64,000 bases of DNA, taken from contig NC_088204.1 of the NCBI RefSeq assembly GCF_037126465.1, positions 72,477,807 to 72,541,806 on the forward strand. The letters are read 5' to 3'. This document shows positions 32,188 through 42,645 of this stretch, one piece after another; positions within the stretch are counted from its first letter, which is position 1, and every line of letters starts with the position of its first letter. The notes beneath the pieces are model-generated. The model had not been told where the DNA came from and ran no database searches. It saw only the letters and a program-made list of their open reading frames with translations. Source of the DNA: Ornithodoros turicata. Its lineage: Eukaryota; Arthropoda; Arachnida; Ixodida; Argasidae. The translations under genes and the position numbers were made by a program.

Positions 32188-34656
32188 TTACTCGGAATCC
32201 GAGTCTATGTCGTCGTCATCATCTTCATTCCCTGAACGCGAACTCCATAGCTTGAGTTGGTCGGCATGCGCCGTAGTGCTATAACGGCGGCCTTTTTGTC
32301 CGCTCAGACGAGTGATGCGGTATGTGTCGTTAGGTAGCACTGCTTCGATAACCAAGGGACCACGATACTTTGGTTGGACCTTGGTTGGCTTTCCGCCGCT
32401 TACGGGTAGTCTTCGCACTGCGACTATATCGCCAATTTCGTATCTTGGATCTTTTGATCTTTGCAAGTGCTGTCGAGATTGCTTTTCTAGTTGTTACTTT
32501 GTCGTTCTTGTTGCTTCTTGGCGGATCGTTTGTATGTTTTTGTTGAAACCTTCGTCTGAATCTAGGTACATGAGCCTTTGCGGCATTCATGTAGAATATG
32601 GCACGCATGTGCTCTCTTTCGTCGTGCGTTGCTCTGTATGGTTTGCTGTAGACTGGCTTAGAACCACCAATTTCTTCGATTTTCACTCCAGCCATCTTTG
32701 TTTTTCCGAGTTCGTGGATGTCAAATATAAAACCATCTGTGGAAGAGGTCAGCGATGTGATCAGATGTCTGTTCTGTTCTTGTGTTACCGTCGGCCCGCA
32801 TTGTACTTCGAGTTCCGTGGTACATCGCTCACTTACGGTATCCTCGACTATGAGGACTGCAGAAACATCGTGAACTTGTTCTACGCCCTGCTCCTGTGTC
32901 GTGCTTTCGTCAACGTCGTTGAATACGCAAGCGTGCGTGGAAACTTGATCCACTTTCACCGCTTTACCGAATGAAAAGTTCTTCTTTGTTGTTATTTCAT
33001 CAGGGCTTCTGTGTATGATCGGTATTTGCGTCCTTCCATCTCGTAGCTCAAGCAGACATCCGATATCATGCTTGTGGAGGTTAAGCTTAACAGTCCCTGA
33101 ATTATGGCTGCCTTCGGCCTTTACGTTGATAAACTGCACGGAGTTTAGCGATGATGTAATAGAGCCTTCGTTCACCAGAGTATATTTAATTTCACTATCA
33201 TCCAGTGTGAAATCCTTAAAGGGGCCGTCCTTACGACTGTCGATTAGTTTCATGGAATTCTTCGCTTTAATCATGACAACGTTGTCAAGATCGATCAGCG
33301 TTCGTCCCACGAGTACATCGTAATGAATGACATTATCGTTCACAACATAGGCTGGGACTTCAGCTGTGACGTCGTCGATGCATATCTTAATGGCGGTCCT
33401 GCCAATTGGCATGGTTTTCTTTTGCGCGAGTCCATATAGCGCATCCCTCTCAGAGACATCGAAAATTTTCATTCCACATTTTGCTCCTGCGGAAACTGTA
33501 ATCATGCTTACGGCACTACCTTGATCAATAAATGAAGTCACCAATATTTCGTCGTTGATGACGGCTTGTTTTACGTATTTGCTGGGGCCATTGTCGCCGA
33601 CGCAGAGGGATTCTTTCGTCGCTTTGTCACTTCCCGACTTGCACTCTCGCTTTCCGTGACCATACTTGTTACATGACGTGCAAAACTTTACTCTCTTCTC
33701 TTTGGGGCAATCTTTAGCGATGTGATTGGCGTATTCGTTGCAATTGAAACATTTTTGGTTGCCCTGCGAGTCCTTTGCAGGGGCCCACATTCCTCCTTTA
33801 CAGGTCTGGACTGAATTTTCAGCTGCATTGATACTGACATTCTTCTTGTTTTCGGGCGTTGATTTTTGGGTTCCTGTGCCAAACATGTCATTTCTTTCTT
33901 TTTCCAATCGGACGTGACGCTTTAGATCATGCAGTAGCTGTTCTAATGAGTTGTGATGTTTAGGCATAAGCATTTGGTACGCTGACCTGTCGGCATTTCC
34001 TTCGTTTCGTCGTCCTTTAGCTCACAGCGTTTACAGAGATGCATCTTATCCATAAAATAATCGAGCACTGATTCGCCCTTAACTTGAACTCTGTTGCGCA
34101 TTTCTTCGTACTTAGTTACAGGATTAGTAACAGGCACAAACATATTCCTAAAATGGTACTCAAAATGTTCCCACGTGTCACATTCCTTTGACTTACTGCG
34201 ATACCACGTTGCTGCAGGTCCCTTTAACTTCGTCTGTACCACGGTTAGCCTCATAGGCTCAGTCCATTGGCACTGGATGGACAGCTGCTTAAATGTCTCT
34301 AGTCACGCTTCTGCTTGCTTCTCGTCACCGGCGCCGTCGAACACATGGACCTCCTTGGAGATATCCGGCATGATGCGTGCAGAAGGGGCTTGACCATCGG
34401 TCCTCTTCGATGAGATTAAGTCGTAGAACATCTTGTCACGAACTTCGTCACGTTCTTGCATATACTTGATAAGTTTTTCCAGCTCAGTCATCGTTTTTGC
34501 TGGAACGTCGCTGCCGTCGTGAGCTTCGATAATCGTTGACGAGCCGTCTTCGTCGCTTAAACCAGATTTCTGCTGGTGTTCGTCGCTGGTCGTAACGTTA
34601 TCTTCGGTGCCGTTAGTTTTCGATCCCATAGGGCGTCTTCGTTGTGATCTCGGCAT
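32188..34656 (-). pseudogene. gag-pol remnant of the LTR retrotransposon
   Basis: In element order: a Gag N-terminus (from 34656) interrupted by a TGA at a Trp position near 34303; the Gag core (WYRSKSKECDTWEHFEYHF, frameshift near 33960); two zinc knuckles (CFNCNEYANHIAKDC and CTSCNKYGHGKREC); an aspartic protease with FIDQGSAVSMI in place of the usual D-[ST]-G; and the first residues of reverse transcriptase (KPVYSKPYRATHDERE). A deletion then joins this to the integrase C-terminal tail (YEIGDIVAVRRLP ... YRGPLVIEAV, 32188-32466) in another frame. It cannot encode a working polymerase or integrase. Confidence 0.9.
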
Positions 34657-34743
34657 TGTCTACCTTCGGTGCGTACGGGCAAAAGTCCAGATGAGTCAAA
34701 ATTGATGAAAATGTTCACCTGCTCATCAGTCCAATCAGTCCTT

Positions 34744-34758
34744 ATCCCACTTCTGATA
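34744..34758 (-). other. Primer-binding site, tRNA-Leu-like
   Basis: Plus-strand ATCCCACTTCTGATA, five bases inside the 5' LTR, resembles the 3' end of eukaryotic tRNA-Leu (ATCCCACTTCTGACA plus CCA) over 13 bases, with mismatches at the extreme end. Confidence 0.6.
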
Positions 34759-34762
34759 AAAA

Positions 34763-35121
34763 TGTAAGTCCGTCGAACTCAAACGTCGGGGGGCGCCCGA
34801 ACTTCGCTGAGACCAGAAAACACACGACCACTTCGTAGCTTTGAAAAGAGACGACTGTTTTATTTACAAAAAGAAGGGAGAGACAGAGGCACAAGAAACA
34901 GTGACCAGATGCGCCTCTCGAAGACGTTGCTTTGGGTATCGGGTTACACTGACCCATTCGGGGACGTTCCAGCGAGGGGTGCAGGTGCAGCGCCCCATAA
35001 ATAACATGAACTGGTTGACAAGCCCCCGTGGCTCACATGAACAGTAAAAAAAAACACAGTTCGACTGGCATCGTCAACAACATTCTCCGTTACTTTGTTA
35101 CACGTTGTGATATTCGCCACA
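34763..35121 (-). repeat. 5' LTR of the gypsy-type element
   Basis: 359 bp matching 31606-31964. The plus-strand CTGTTTTATTTAC near 34855-34865 contains a minus-strand AATAAA-type signal, as expected in an LTR R/U5 area. Confidence 0.93.
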
Positions 35122-35125
35122 CACG

Positions 35126-37819
35126 TATGTATGGAATACACTTCCTCGTGCGTTGTTGACAAACTTTATGGCCGCCGATTGTGTAATAGCTCACAGGCTT
35201 AATAGCTAAAGAAATTTTTGCTAGACGCCGATATAATCACACAAAGGGAGTTCATTTGACGTCTGTCACACACAGCGGGGGAACTCTGAACCTTCGAGCG
35301 ACCCCAGATAAGATACTTAATTCCTCGAAGGTCGTGCCCTACTCTCACTGAGTTCCAACTGTGTTCGCGCAAAATGATATGATTGAGGTTTTGGACGGTC
35401 TACTGGTACAGTGAGCACTTCTGGAGAAGCGGGAGCGGAATTAACTGGAGGCCAAACACAGGGGTAATCTTCATAATAGAACAAATTTACTTAATCAGAA
35501 CAATTGCCAGATACCATAGATAGTATTCAATTACACGACACTATTTGAATACGAGTGAAATCCGAACAATAGGTAGAAGGGCAGTTAGGCAATGGTCAAT
35601 GAACTTTTAAGCATATGGAATTATCGATTGAGGAGGGCATACATTAGTTCTGTCAGAACAGGATTGAAATAGTTTAGCTGTATCGGCGCTATCGCTAAGA
35701 AAGGGAGCATCCCCAAAACCAATTAACGTGAGCGCCATAAACGACACGCAGCTGCGCTTCGGTTTGCTCTATAACCGACTTTTGGCAGAGGCAGGACCCA
35801 TAACCGGGCACTGTTAACAAAAGAAAATCCAATTGCTTGGTCTGTACGTATCCGCAGACCCCTCTTTTTACTGAGAAGAACACATGAGCTTTGTGACAAC
35901 GTCATATGTCGTAGAATGCGTTACTTTTCTTTCTGGGCACCCTTTAACAGCTCTCAGTCATCTGATTATCTCACTGGGCTGATTATTTGATGGTATTATG
36001 TAGTTCATCAGAACTTTTGAAACAGAGCACGCAGCAGGCAGACAGCGATACGTGATTGGCAAGAATAAATATGGGCATAATTTTAATTGTTTGTTAGCGA
36101 TGTAGTACCACTATCACTAACAGTCACGTTTTATGGGAATACTAGAAAGCGAGGAAATGCTTTCCTGAGGGTAAAAGTTGTTGTCACAGGCCAATTTTAC
36201 GTTAGAAACCTTTCATAATTCACTTTGCATCTGGATATTACCTCCTCTTTTGTGAACGTAAAGGGCATTTAATACTATGGCATTTTGCATGTTACGTCTT
36301 GGGCAATTTAATATCATAGATCGAGAAGTTCCCGTCAAAAAGTACCTCAGCTACCTCAAAGGTACCTCAGGTACCTCAGCCATTGAAGGTACCTCAGGTA
36401 CCTCAGGAGCGGAGTTCGTGCGGGCTCTTTCTTCGGGATCATGTATCGTCGAAATTGCGGTGGATTTCGCCCACCGACGCTGTTGACACAGCCGCGAACA
36501 GCGGAAGGCGCTGGCGTCACAGTCACACCGATCACACCAGATTGCAATGGATTGCAAAATAGAGGGCATATAGCCTAGCAGCTAGAATATACACCCTCAG
36601 TTGCCTCAGGTGTTTCGGATCTGGATGTGAATGACCAAGACCGATTGCCACAAACAATCGCGGACGCATTCATTATCATAGCGATATGCGGCGATCCAGT
36701 CGCTCAGACTGATATTTCAAGCATGTTTCTTTGAAGTACTACCGTAAATCTCTTTCATGTGTAGAAAAATATGAAATAAATTAACCAATTACTTCAAGGA
36801 GACGCGTAAAATAATCTTCTTGCAATATTTGCTTTCTGCTGTCAACAGCATATTCCTGCCGTTGGCATGCAATGCCGTCATCGTGGCTGTGGTGTCAATT
36901 GGGATAATAAAACAATCCACCCGACACTGTTCCTTTACTGTACCTAATACAATAAGGAAGTAGCAGGAGGCAATATTTCTTCCTAGCGACGTGCGACAAC
37001 ATCGTTCCCCATTTGGGAACAGCTGGAGGTAGCAGACGACGTTTCCGTAAACAAATCAGCGGAGGGCACTACGATGACGTCAGAGCGCCTTCGGCGGCTG
37101 CATGGTTTCATTCTTCGCCACTGTTGCGCGCGGTCGCACTTGGCGGCGCAATCTAAAATTAAAGTCTACGATAGATATCAATTTGCCGAATGAGTCACTT
37201 CACATCGTGCATTTCACCCGATAGATTAACTGCATGGTATTGAAAAAGAAAAAGAAAACTAGTGACATGGGAGGCTTCTGTAATCCTTTAATGCGAACGC
37301 GTTCCTTAAGCATTAACCGCTAAATCGCCACTGAATTTCGCCACCGGCTGTGCTTTCGGAGCTTTTGCAATTTCCAGACGGATATGGGTACGCGGTTCTA
37401 CCTGTTCGTGGCCCAGGGCGCACATCAACATCCCGCCTCCCCTTCTTCCTGGTACCCTGTCTTGATTTGTCTGGATGACGCTCACAGGTAGAGTCACGGT
37501 CCTTTCATACTCCGGAGTATTGAAGAACCGCGGTACAGTTCATTCACGAGTCGTGCGTGTGTCAGACGCGCTTCTGTTCTATGCCCTCATGCACTTTCCT
37601 TTTTTGTTTTTGTTTTTGACGTTGCAGAATTTGTGGGGTGCCAAATTCAATTTCTCCGGGTCTTTTAAAATCCACTTATTAACGTATCAACCGGATAAAA
37701 AGATAACGTGTTGCATTTCAAGCAGACTTTATTATTTTCCAAAGTTATGTTACATCATCAGTTGCATATTTGTAGTTGCAATTGGATTTCAATCTACAGT
37801 ACGACAGAACGCGAGTTCA
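35126..37819. other. Intergenic, no supported gene
   Basis: Contains a GGTACCTCA direct-repeat cluster at 36346-36412 (about six copies of a TACCTCA core) and an odd 63-codon minus-strand frame at 37306-37497 (see findings). No domain is recognised elsewhere. Confidence 0.5.
36346..36412. repeat. GGTACCTCA short tandem/dispersed repeat
   Basis: About seven copies of TACCTCA, several extended to the palindromic GGTACC core, in 67 bp. Confidence 0.75.
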
Positions 37820-39127
37820 TTATGACTGCGGTTTCAAAGAAACTCTAACTAAAACGCAATTTTCGTGGACATACCCGCGGTCTATCATTTCTCTGTGGCT
37901 GAGATTCAGCGGAAAACACTGTGATAACCTGACAGGCTCACTTTTTGGCCGATTAGCCCAGACATCCGAAGACATGAAACCAGAATCAATATTCGAACCG
38001 TTAAGTGCGTGCAACACCACGAATCTGTAAGGAATACAAAATGGCCACTCGAGGAGATGATCGTGTACGCTCGGGCAGATCTGGAGGAAGAACTGCATGT
38101 AAGGGAAGCCGCATCTGGGGATACAGATTCCTAATTGCACTGAATACCCACAAATCACGGAAACGTCTGAGTAACGTAGAATCCTTACCCCCATCGATAT
38201 TTTCGTAAGCCCAAGAATGCCCCGAATACAAAACAGCGCCTCATTTATTCTAACCCTCCCAACATGCTCCAGTGTCTCTAGGTGCCGGCTAATACTGCTC
38301 AGTTTCTCAACGACTTGATCAGTAGCTATATTGGTAATTCCCTGGTTACCTTGCGTATTAGTTGTGGGGCGCTGAATTTCCTCTTTGATGGACTTTAAGC
38401 TCGCATCTACTGTTTCCCTAGCCTCTTCTCGCGACATCATATTTGCGGCAACGTTCCTTAACTCTCCATGTATGCGCTCCAGTGACTCCAGAAGTAGATC
38501 CAGTGGATGCTCCTTTGTAGATGCGCCCTGTTTTCCACCGTCGATGCAAGCAGCGTGATTGTTGAGCTGTGTTTCAATCGCACAAATTCTATCCGTGATG
38601 GTCTCCAACGAGTTGTGGATCTTCCTGCCGATGTCCAGGACGCTTCCGTCGGTGCTTACTTGACTTCCGTCGGCTGACGAACTTCCCGCCATGCATTGTC
38701 GTTCACTATAATGACTGACGATATCACGACGTAGCACTGCGGCACTACATCTGTTACAGGACACAACATGGAAGGCACAGTCACTTAGGAAGTGGTTCGT
38801 CGCTTCCTCCACATTCCCAACGAAGTCGCACCCGTTGCTTGAGTTGCAACAGCGCATTTTCCATTTCTGGAGGTGACTTGGCCTGATCAGCAATGTCTGC
38901 ACTTCGCTTTCTTGTATGCTTTCTTCATCCAGTGGACAACGCCCACTGCCTTGAAGGACGGCCTTGTAGCAGTGACTACAAAGTGCGTGATGACATTCCA
39001 GAAGAAAGGTCTCTTTGGGAACCACGTTGCATAAGGAACAGGATCGGAGAGAAGGAAGGCCCATGAACTCGATGGGACGCCAATCCAAGACCGATGAAAA
39101 TCCACTCAAGCATTTCGCGGGACACAT
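37820..39127 (-). CDS. TRAF-like RING/zinc-finger/TRAF-C protein (copy F)
   Basis: A single-exon frame of 435 residues. The N-terminal family motif is GFSSVLDWRPIEFMGL. The RING lies at about 31-68 (CSLCNVVPKETF...CHHALCSHC...CPLD). TRAF-type zinc fingers lie at about 93-147 (CCNSSNGCDFVG...C, CNRCSAAVLRRDIVSHYSERQC). The linker is shorter than in A and has a long helical, coiled-coil-like part (about 165-300). The TRAF-C domain (about 315-432) has GYSVQLGI, LEWPFCIPY and RGYVHENCVLVRV. It is the most diverged intact member, yet its upstream block matches A and C, arguing for shared regulation. The start at 39127 is the first ATG and fits the family. Receptor partners cannot be told from sequence. 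Confidence 0.87.
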   Translation of the reverse strand: MCPAKCLSGFSSVLDWRPIEFMGLPSLRSCSLCNVVPKETFLLECHHALCSHCYKAVLQGSGRCPLDEESIQESEVQTLLIRPSHLQKWKMRCCNSSNGCDFVGNVEEATNHFLSDCAFHVVSCNRCSAAVLRRDIVSHYSERQCMAGSSSADGSQVSTDGSVLDIGRKIHNSLETITDRICAIETQLNNHAACIDGGKQGASTKEHPLDLLLESLERIHGELRNVAANMMSREEARETVDASLKSIKEEIQRPTTNTQGNQGITNIATDQVVEKLSSISRHLETLEHVGRVRINEALFCIRGILGLTKISMGVRILRYSDVSVICGYSVQLGICIPRCGFPYMQFFLQICPSVHDHLLEWPFCIPYRFVVLHALNGSNIDSGFMSSDVWANRPKSEPVRLSQCFPLNLSHREMIDRGYVHENCVLVRVSLKPQS

Positions 39128-39192
39128 ATCCGATACTTAGGAGACAAGCATGAACCTACTTCAACTGTGTACCCGTAGCCTGTATAGCAGCT

Positions 39193-39260
39193 CCTTCCAG
39201 CACGCAGTCAGATAAGGCTATCGCGTCGCGCGATACCGGCGACATCTCGTTGAGAGAATG
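39193..39260 (-). promoter_or_regulatory. Conserved upstream block of TRAF F
   Basis: CCTTCCAGCACGCAGTCAGATAAG, then TATCGCGTCGCGCGATA (near-palindrome) and GGCGACATCTCGTTGAGAGAATG, matching 6761-6830 and 23581-23651 in order and spacing, about 70-130 bp upstream of the start codon. Confidence 0.6.
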
Positions 39261-39339
39261 AGAATGAGAGAAGTTCTCACCCAGTGGTGGAACCTCACTG
39301 AGAGGTATTCTCTGTTCGGAGCATATTATTAGATGCATT

Positions 39340-40160
39340 TAAACTTTATCTTTTGGTGTCGGACGGATTGAGAAATGAATAATACTCTGGTGTCGTCGTC
39401 GTCGTCGCCGAATCATGCGGCACACTGGGGGCGAGGGGGGGGGGGATATGGTTAATAGAAAGAAAAGAAAGAACAGAGGAAATGTCAGCCAGGCTGATGC
39501 TGGCTTGCTATTCCAAAACACAAAGAAACTCAAAATACATAAAACAAACGGAAAGAGAAAGATAAAGGAAGGGAAAAGAAAAGAAAGAAGAACAGACAGG
39601 TGTAGCACAGGCACGACATGTCGAGAAAAAGCCGTGTCAGAGAGGGGACGCAAGGCCCGAACCTTGCAGGAAGCGGAGCAGGGCTGTGGTGACGGGCAGG
39701 GCTGCGGTGATGGGGTGTGGCAGGGCAGCCCAGGGGACGGGGCGAAGGAAGGTGACTATGTACAATGTGCTGCACTCCAGCTGCATTAGAGGGCGACGGA
39801 GAGCTTGCCGTTGGGGAATGTGCCGCTGGCAGTGCAGAAGATAGTGAGGAATATCGGCCACCTCGCCACAGCTGGAACACAACGGGGATCTTGATTGAAC
39901 TATTTGGTATAGAACCAATGGAGTGCGGGCAACGTTGAGGCGGAGGCGGTGCAGAAGTGAATTCTCGTGGCGACTGTAGCGACACTCAACGAAGAAGGCA
40001 ATCGAGGGGTCCGTGGACTGCATGCGGCTCCTGTAGGAGGCAGCCTCAGATCTGAACGCTTGGGCACGGGCATCATAGCGGCGGCGAATAGATAAATGGC
40101 AAGCCAAAACTGTAAGGGGCAGACGTGCAGTGCATGAGCGCACATTGGAAACACAATTAG
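39340..40160 (-). mobile_element. LINE 3' end with polymerase C-terminus
   Basis: Minus-strand frame 39637-40143 reads RLRLNVARTPLVLYQ..., CSSCGEVADIPHYLLHC (C-x2-C...H-x4-C zinc knuckle) and ...LLRFLQGSGL, a typical C-terminus of an I/R1/CR1-type LINE polymerase. The 3' UTR follows, with GGAATAGCAAGCCAGCATCAG and a pyrimidine/purine-rich tail near 39360-39480. The same 3' UTR motif recurs at 58088-58140 (+) and 60712-60780 (-), so this is a local family. It is 5'-truncated. Confidence 0.8.
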
Positions 40161-41126
40161 GAGAGACGTTGAACGACTGACCGGACGTTATTCAAAACTG
40201 AAAAAGATAATGCAGATATCTCAACATGAAGAGTTTCTCCGGAAGTATTCTTTTTTTTTTAATTTCATGTTGCCGCAGCGAAACAACTGTGAACCCATAT
40301 GAGCGTCGTCGTACGGACGTGCATAGAGAGGGAGCAGCACGAAGTAGTGGGAAACAGCTACGGTTAAGTATGCGTCCTAGGTCGACTTCATAGGGGACTG
40401 TGCCTCGACATTCGCCAAGAAAGTCTGCCGGACAATTCAGGCAAAACCTCAGGCAGCGCATAGCCGGTCCCGACATTCACATTCAAGTCCGTGTCACAGC
40501 CCAGTGTCGGCGTGAAAAACATTAATAACCACAATGCCGCGGGAGCGCGCTTCTTCGGAAGTACACGTAAGACTCGGAATATTAAACGTGTTCGAACATA
40601 TCTAATCGCCTCTTGCCGCTGATTTCAGTGCTACTCGTCACTTGATTACTCAGCTACTGCTAACGAATGAGCGTGCATTGTCTTTGCTCGGCATGCAAGG
40701 TGCACTTCCAGCGTCACCAACAGGAGCAAACGAATGACACACGTAGTTATCACTTCTGATATTTCCCTATGGCGCATCGCGATAAGCACTCGGATCTTGG
40801 GACATGTGTACTGTGATAACGATAACGCCGTATTCCGGCAGCCGGGTGGCCCTTTGTGTAATGATAGTTCTGACATGTGCCTATCCTTCCCTTCAGCGCC
40901 CTTTGTATCCTTTAGGTTGCGAGGTAGCGGGGAATCGCGAGAAAAATGGGGCGCGTTAGATTCGTGCTCCGTGAACGTTCCCTCTTTCACGGGATCACCT
41001 AACACCTCGAAAGTGACTTTCGGTGCACGTTCCTGGGAGCACCCTGTGCACCCCTTCGGGGAAGAGCGGGGCCAGTTCCGGAGCGTGACGCATATTCCGG
41101 TATACTGCTTTTCGAAATGGCCCAAC
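40161..41126. other. Intergenic; overlapping antisense frames without support
   Basis: Frames of 168 codons (40646-41152, -) and 136 codons (40734-41144, +) overlap on opposite strands. Neither shows a domain or matches anything else in the window, so no gene is called. Confidence 0.4.
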
Positions 41127-41374
41127 TGTTGCAACACGTTGTAACCGCCCATTCTGTTTGTGGTTCCGGAATCATCGGATGCCGGCGGTAAATAGTGATA
41201 CGGAGATAGAAGACTGTTGCATAACTTAGAGACGGACGATGGCCGACCAGGTGCATGGGATTACGATGGGCGCGTGGCTCCTGGCTCGAGTTCGGATTCT
41301 GGGACTTGTTGATTAAAGCTTGTTGGGGTTGGTCACCTGGAGCTTCGGTGCGTCTGACTCATTTACGTAATACA
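41127..41374 (+). mobile_element. Candidate solo LTR
   Basis: TGTTGCAACACG...CGTAATACA has TG/CA ends and a polyadenylation-like GATTAAAGC near 41310. It is directly followed, after TTT, by a primer-binding-site-like tRNA-Phe complement. The rest of the element is absent. The left border is tentative. Confidence 0.45.
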
Positions 41375-41377
41375 TTT

Positions 41378-41416
41378 TGGTGCCGAAACCCGGGATCGAA
41401 CCAGGGACCTTTAGAT
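41378..41416 (+). other. 39-nt complement of tRNA-Phe (bases 38-76)
   Basis: TGGTGCCGAAACCCGGGATC followed by GAACCAGGGACCTTTAGAT is the complement of animal tRNA-Phe from A38 of the anticodon loop to the added CCA. The presence of TGG (complement of CCA) shows it derives from a mature tRNA, as in a retroelement primer site. It is far longer than the usual 18 nt. Confidence 0.75.
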
Positions 41417-41530
41417 GTTATGCTATGCTTTAGTTGCTATGGTTTACTGCTATGTTTACTGAAAAGCAGACGACAGAATAGGCTCCATAATAAAGCTCGA
41501 TGGGTGGCGCGCGCTCAGCGGCTGTGGATA

Positions 41531-41640
41531 GCTCCATTATGTGAAATCCTCAGTCGGGGCACACAGAGGGACGACACGAACACACACGACACGTGTCGTC
41601 CCTCTGTGTGCCCAGGCTCAGGCTTTTACATAATGAAGTT
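41531..41640. repeat. MITE-like inverted repeat
   Basis: Inner arms GGGCACACAGAGGGACGACACG (41557-41578) and its perfect complement (41592-41613), with imperfect outer extensions (CATTATGTGAAA.. / ..TTTTACATAATG). Confidence 0.8.
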
Positions 41641-42082
41641 CTTCTCCACCAGCCTGCCTGTATATACGCCATCAGTTGCTTCCGGATAGTCTCACAAACA
41701 CCATTAAATGGAGACACCAAGTGTACGTTTCCCTGGAAACCCGGAATACGGGAGCCTGCCTAACGCGCCCATGGTCGGTCTTGGGGGATATTTTTATTTT
41801 TAAAAAAGTGGAGGAAAGGGGTGTTAGGCTATGAGCGTGATATATATATTGTAACGTTCCACTTTCATCAATAAGCAAAATAAACACTCCGAATTCCCCC
41901 CAAGCCATCAGATTGTTCCCAACCTCTCACTCGAACATCCTCGCTTCTTCTTCCCCCTCACCTTCCTCTTCCTCCTCGTCCCGGTCCATTTCCGGTGTCT
42001 TACATAAGTTAGGGACCATTTTGGATTGAATTATGTTCGGACTAGTAGAACACATCGGGGGACGAGTTCCATTTCTCCTCGT
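41641..42082. other. Intergenic
   Basis: Nothing recognised apart from pyrimidine-rich sequence at 41940-41990. Confidence 0.45.
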
Positions 42083-42088
42083 TTTATT
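42083..42088 (-). terminator. Poly(A) signal of TRAF G
   Basis: AATAAA on the minus strand (AAGAAATAAAACGAGG), about 560 nt past the stop of TRAF G, at the same distance as in TRAF A. The intervening 3' UTR shares TTTAGTGACAACTTG and ATATCAATGAAGGAG with the A/C/D 3' ends. Confidence 0.55.
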
Positions 42089-42645
42089 TCTTACAAACAA
42101 ATATTTATGAAAAGGTTCTTACAAATGGTACGTGGACATTCCTACAAAGTTGGGCAAGTGTTTGTTGTCTGTATCTCCTGGCTGCACTCATTCATACAAA
42201 AAAAATAAAAAATTGTGAAACCCTAAAAACAAGGTATTGAACGGACGGAGACTGGGGATGACGGTACCAGCTTCTAGGATAATTCAACAAATAAGTGTTC
42301 TTTCCAAGGTTCACTAAAAGGCACGGCTCAAACTGAAAATTGAAACACATGAATATGAAACTCGACTGCCACCCGTGGTGTCGTTCAAAATATACATATG
42401 CGATATAGTACTCTTTAGTGACAACTTGTTTACGGCGATAGTAACGGCGACGTAGTATGGTTGTGGTATTAATTACGTAAAGACAAAGAAACCGGAAAAA
42501 GTATGAGCGAGCTAGAAAGAAATAAGTGGCATGGATGTAATGCCCAGTCGAAGATCAGGTGGCTTCCTCATCGCGTCAAATACGAAAGTAAGTAAATAAG
42601 TTTTGGCTCAATACCGTCTATAGATTACCATATCAATGAAGGAGA

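Larger units (their letters stand above)
31602..35125 (-). mobile_element. Ty3/gypsy-type LTR retrotransposon, internally deleted
   Basis: The element (31606-35121) lies on the minus strand between CACG target-site duplications (31602-31605 and 35122-35125). Two 359-bp LTRs (TG...CA) enclose a degraded gag and the start of pol; most of reverse transcriptase, all RNase H and the integrase core are missing. It is non-autonomous. The primer site resembles tRNA-Leu. Few LTR-LTR differences are visible, so the insertion is fairly young despite the coding damage; the deletion may have been inherited by a mobilised defective copy. Confidence 0.95.

Noticed and set aside
32312..32974. A 220-codon plus-strand frame
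   Set aside because: It is antisense to the pol remnant of the LTR retrotransposon and has no domain of its own.
40646..41152. A 168-codon minus-strand frame and a 136-codon plus-strand frame over the same DNA
   Set aside because: No domain, no start context, no relative in the window; opposite-strand open frames of this size occur by chance in GC-balanced DNA.
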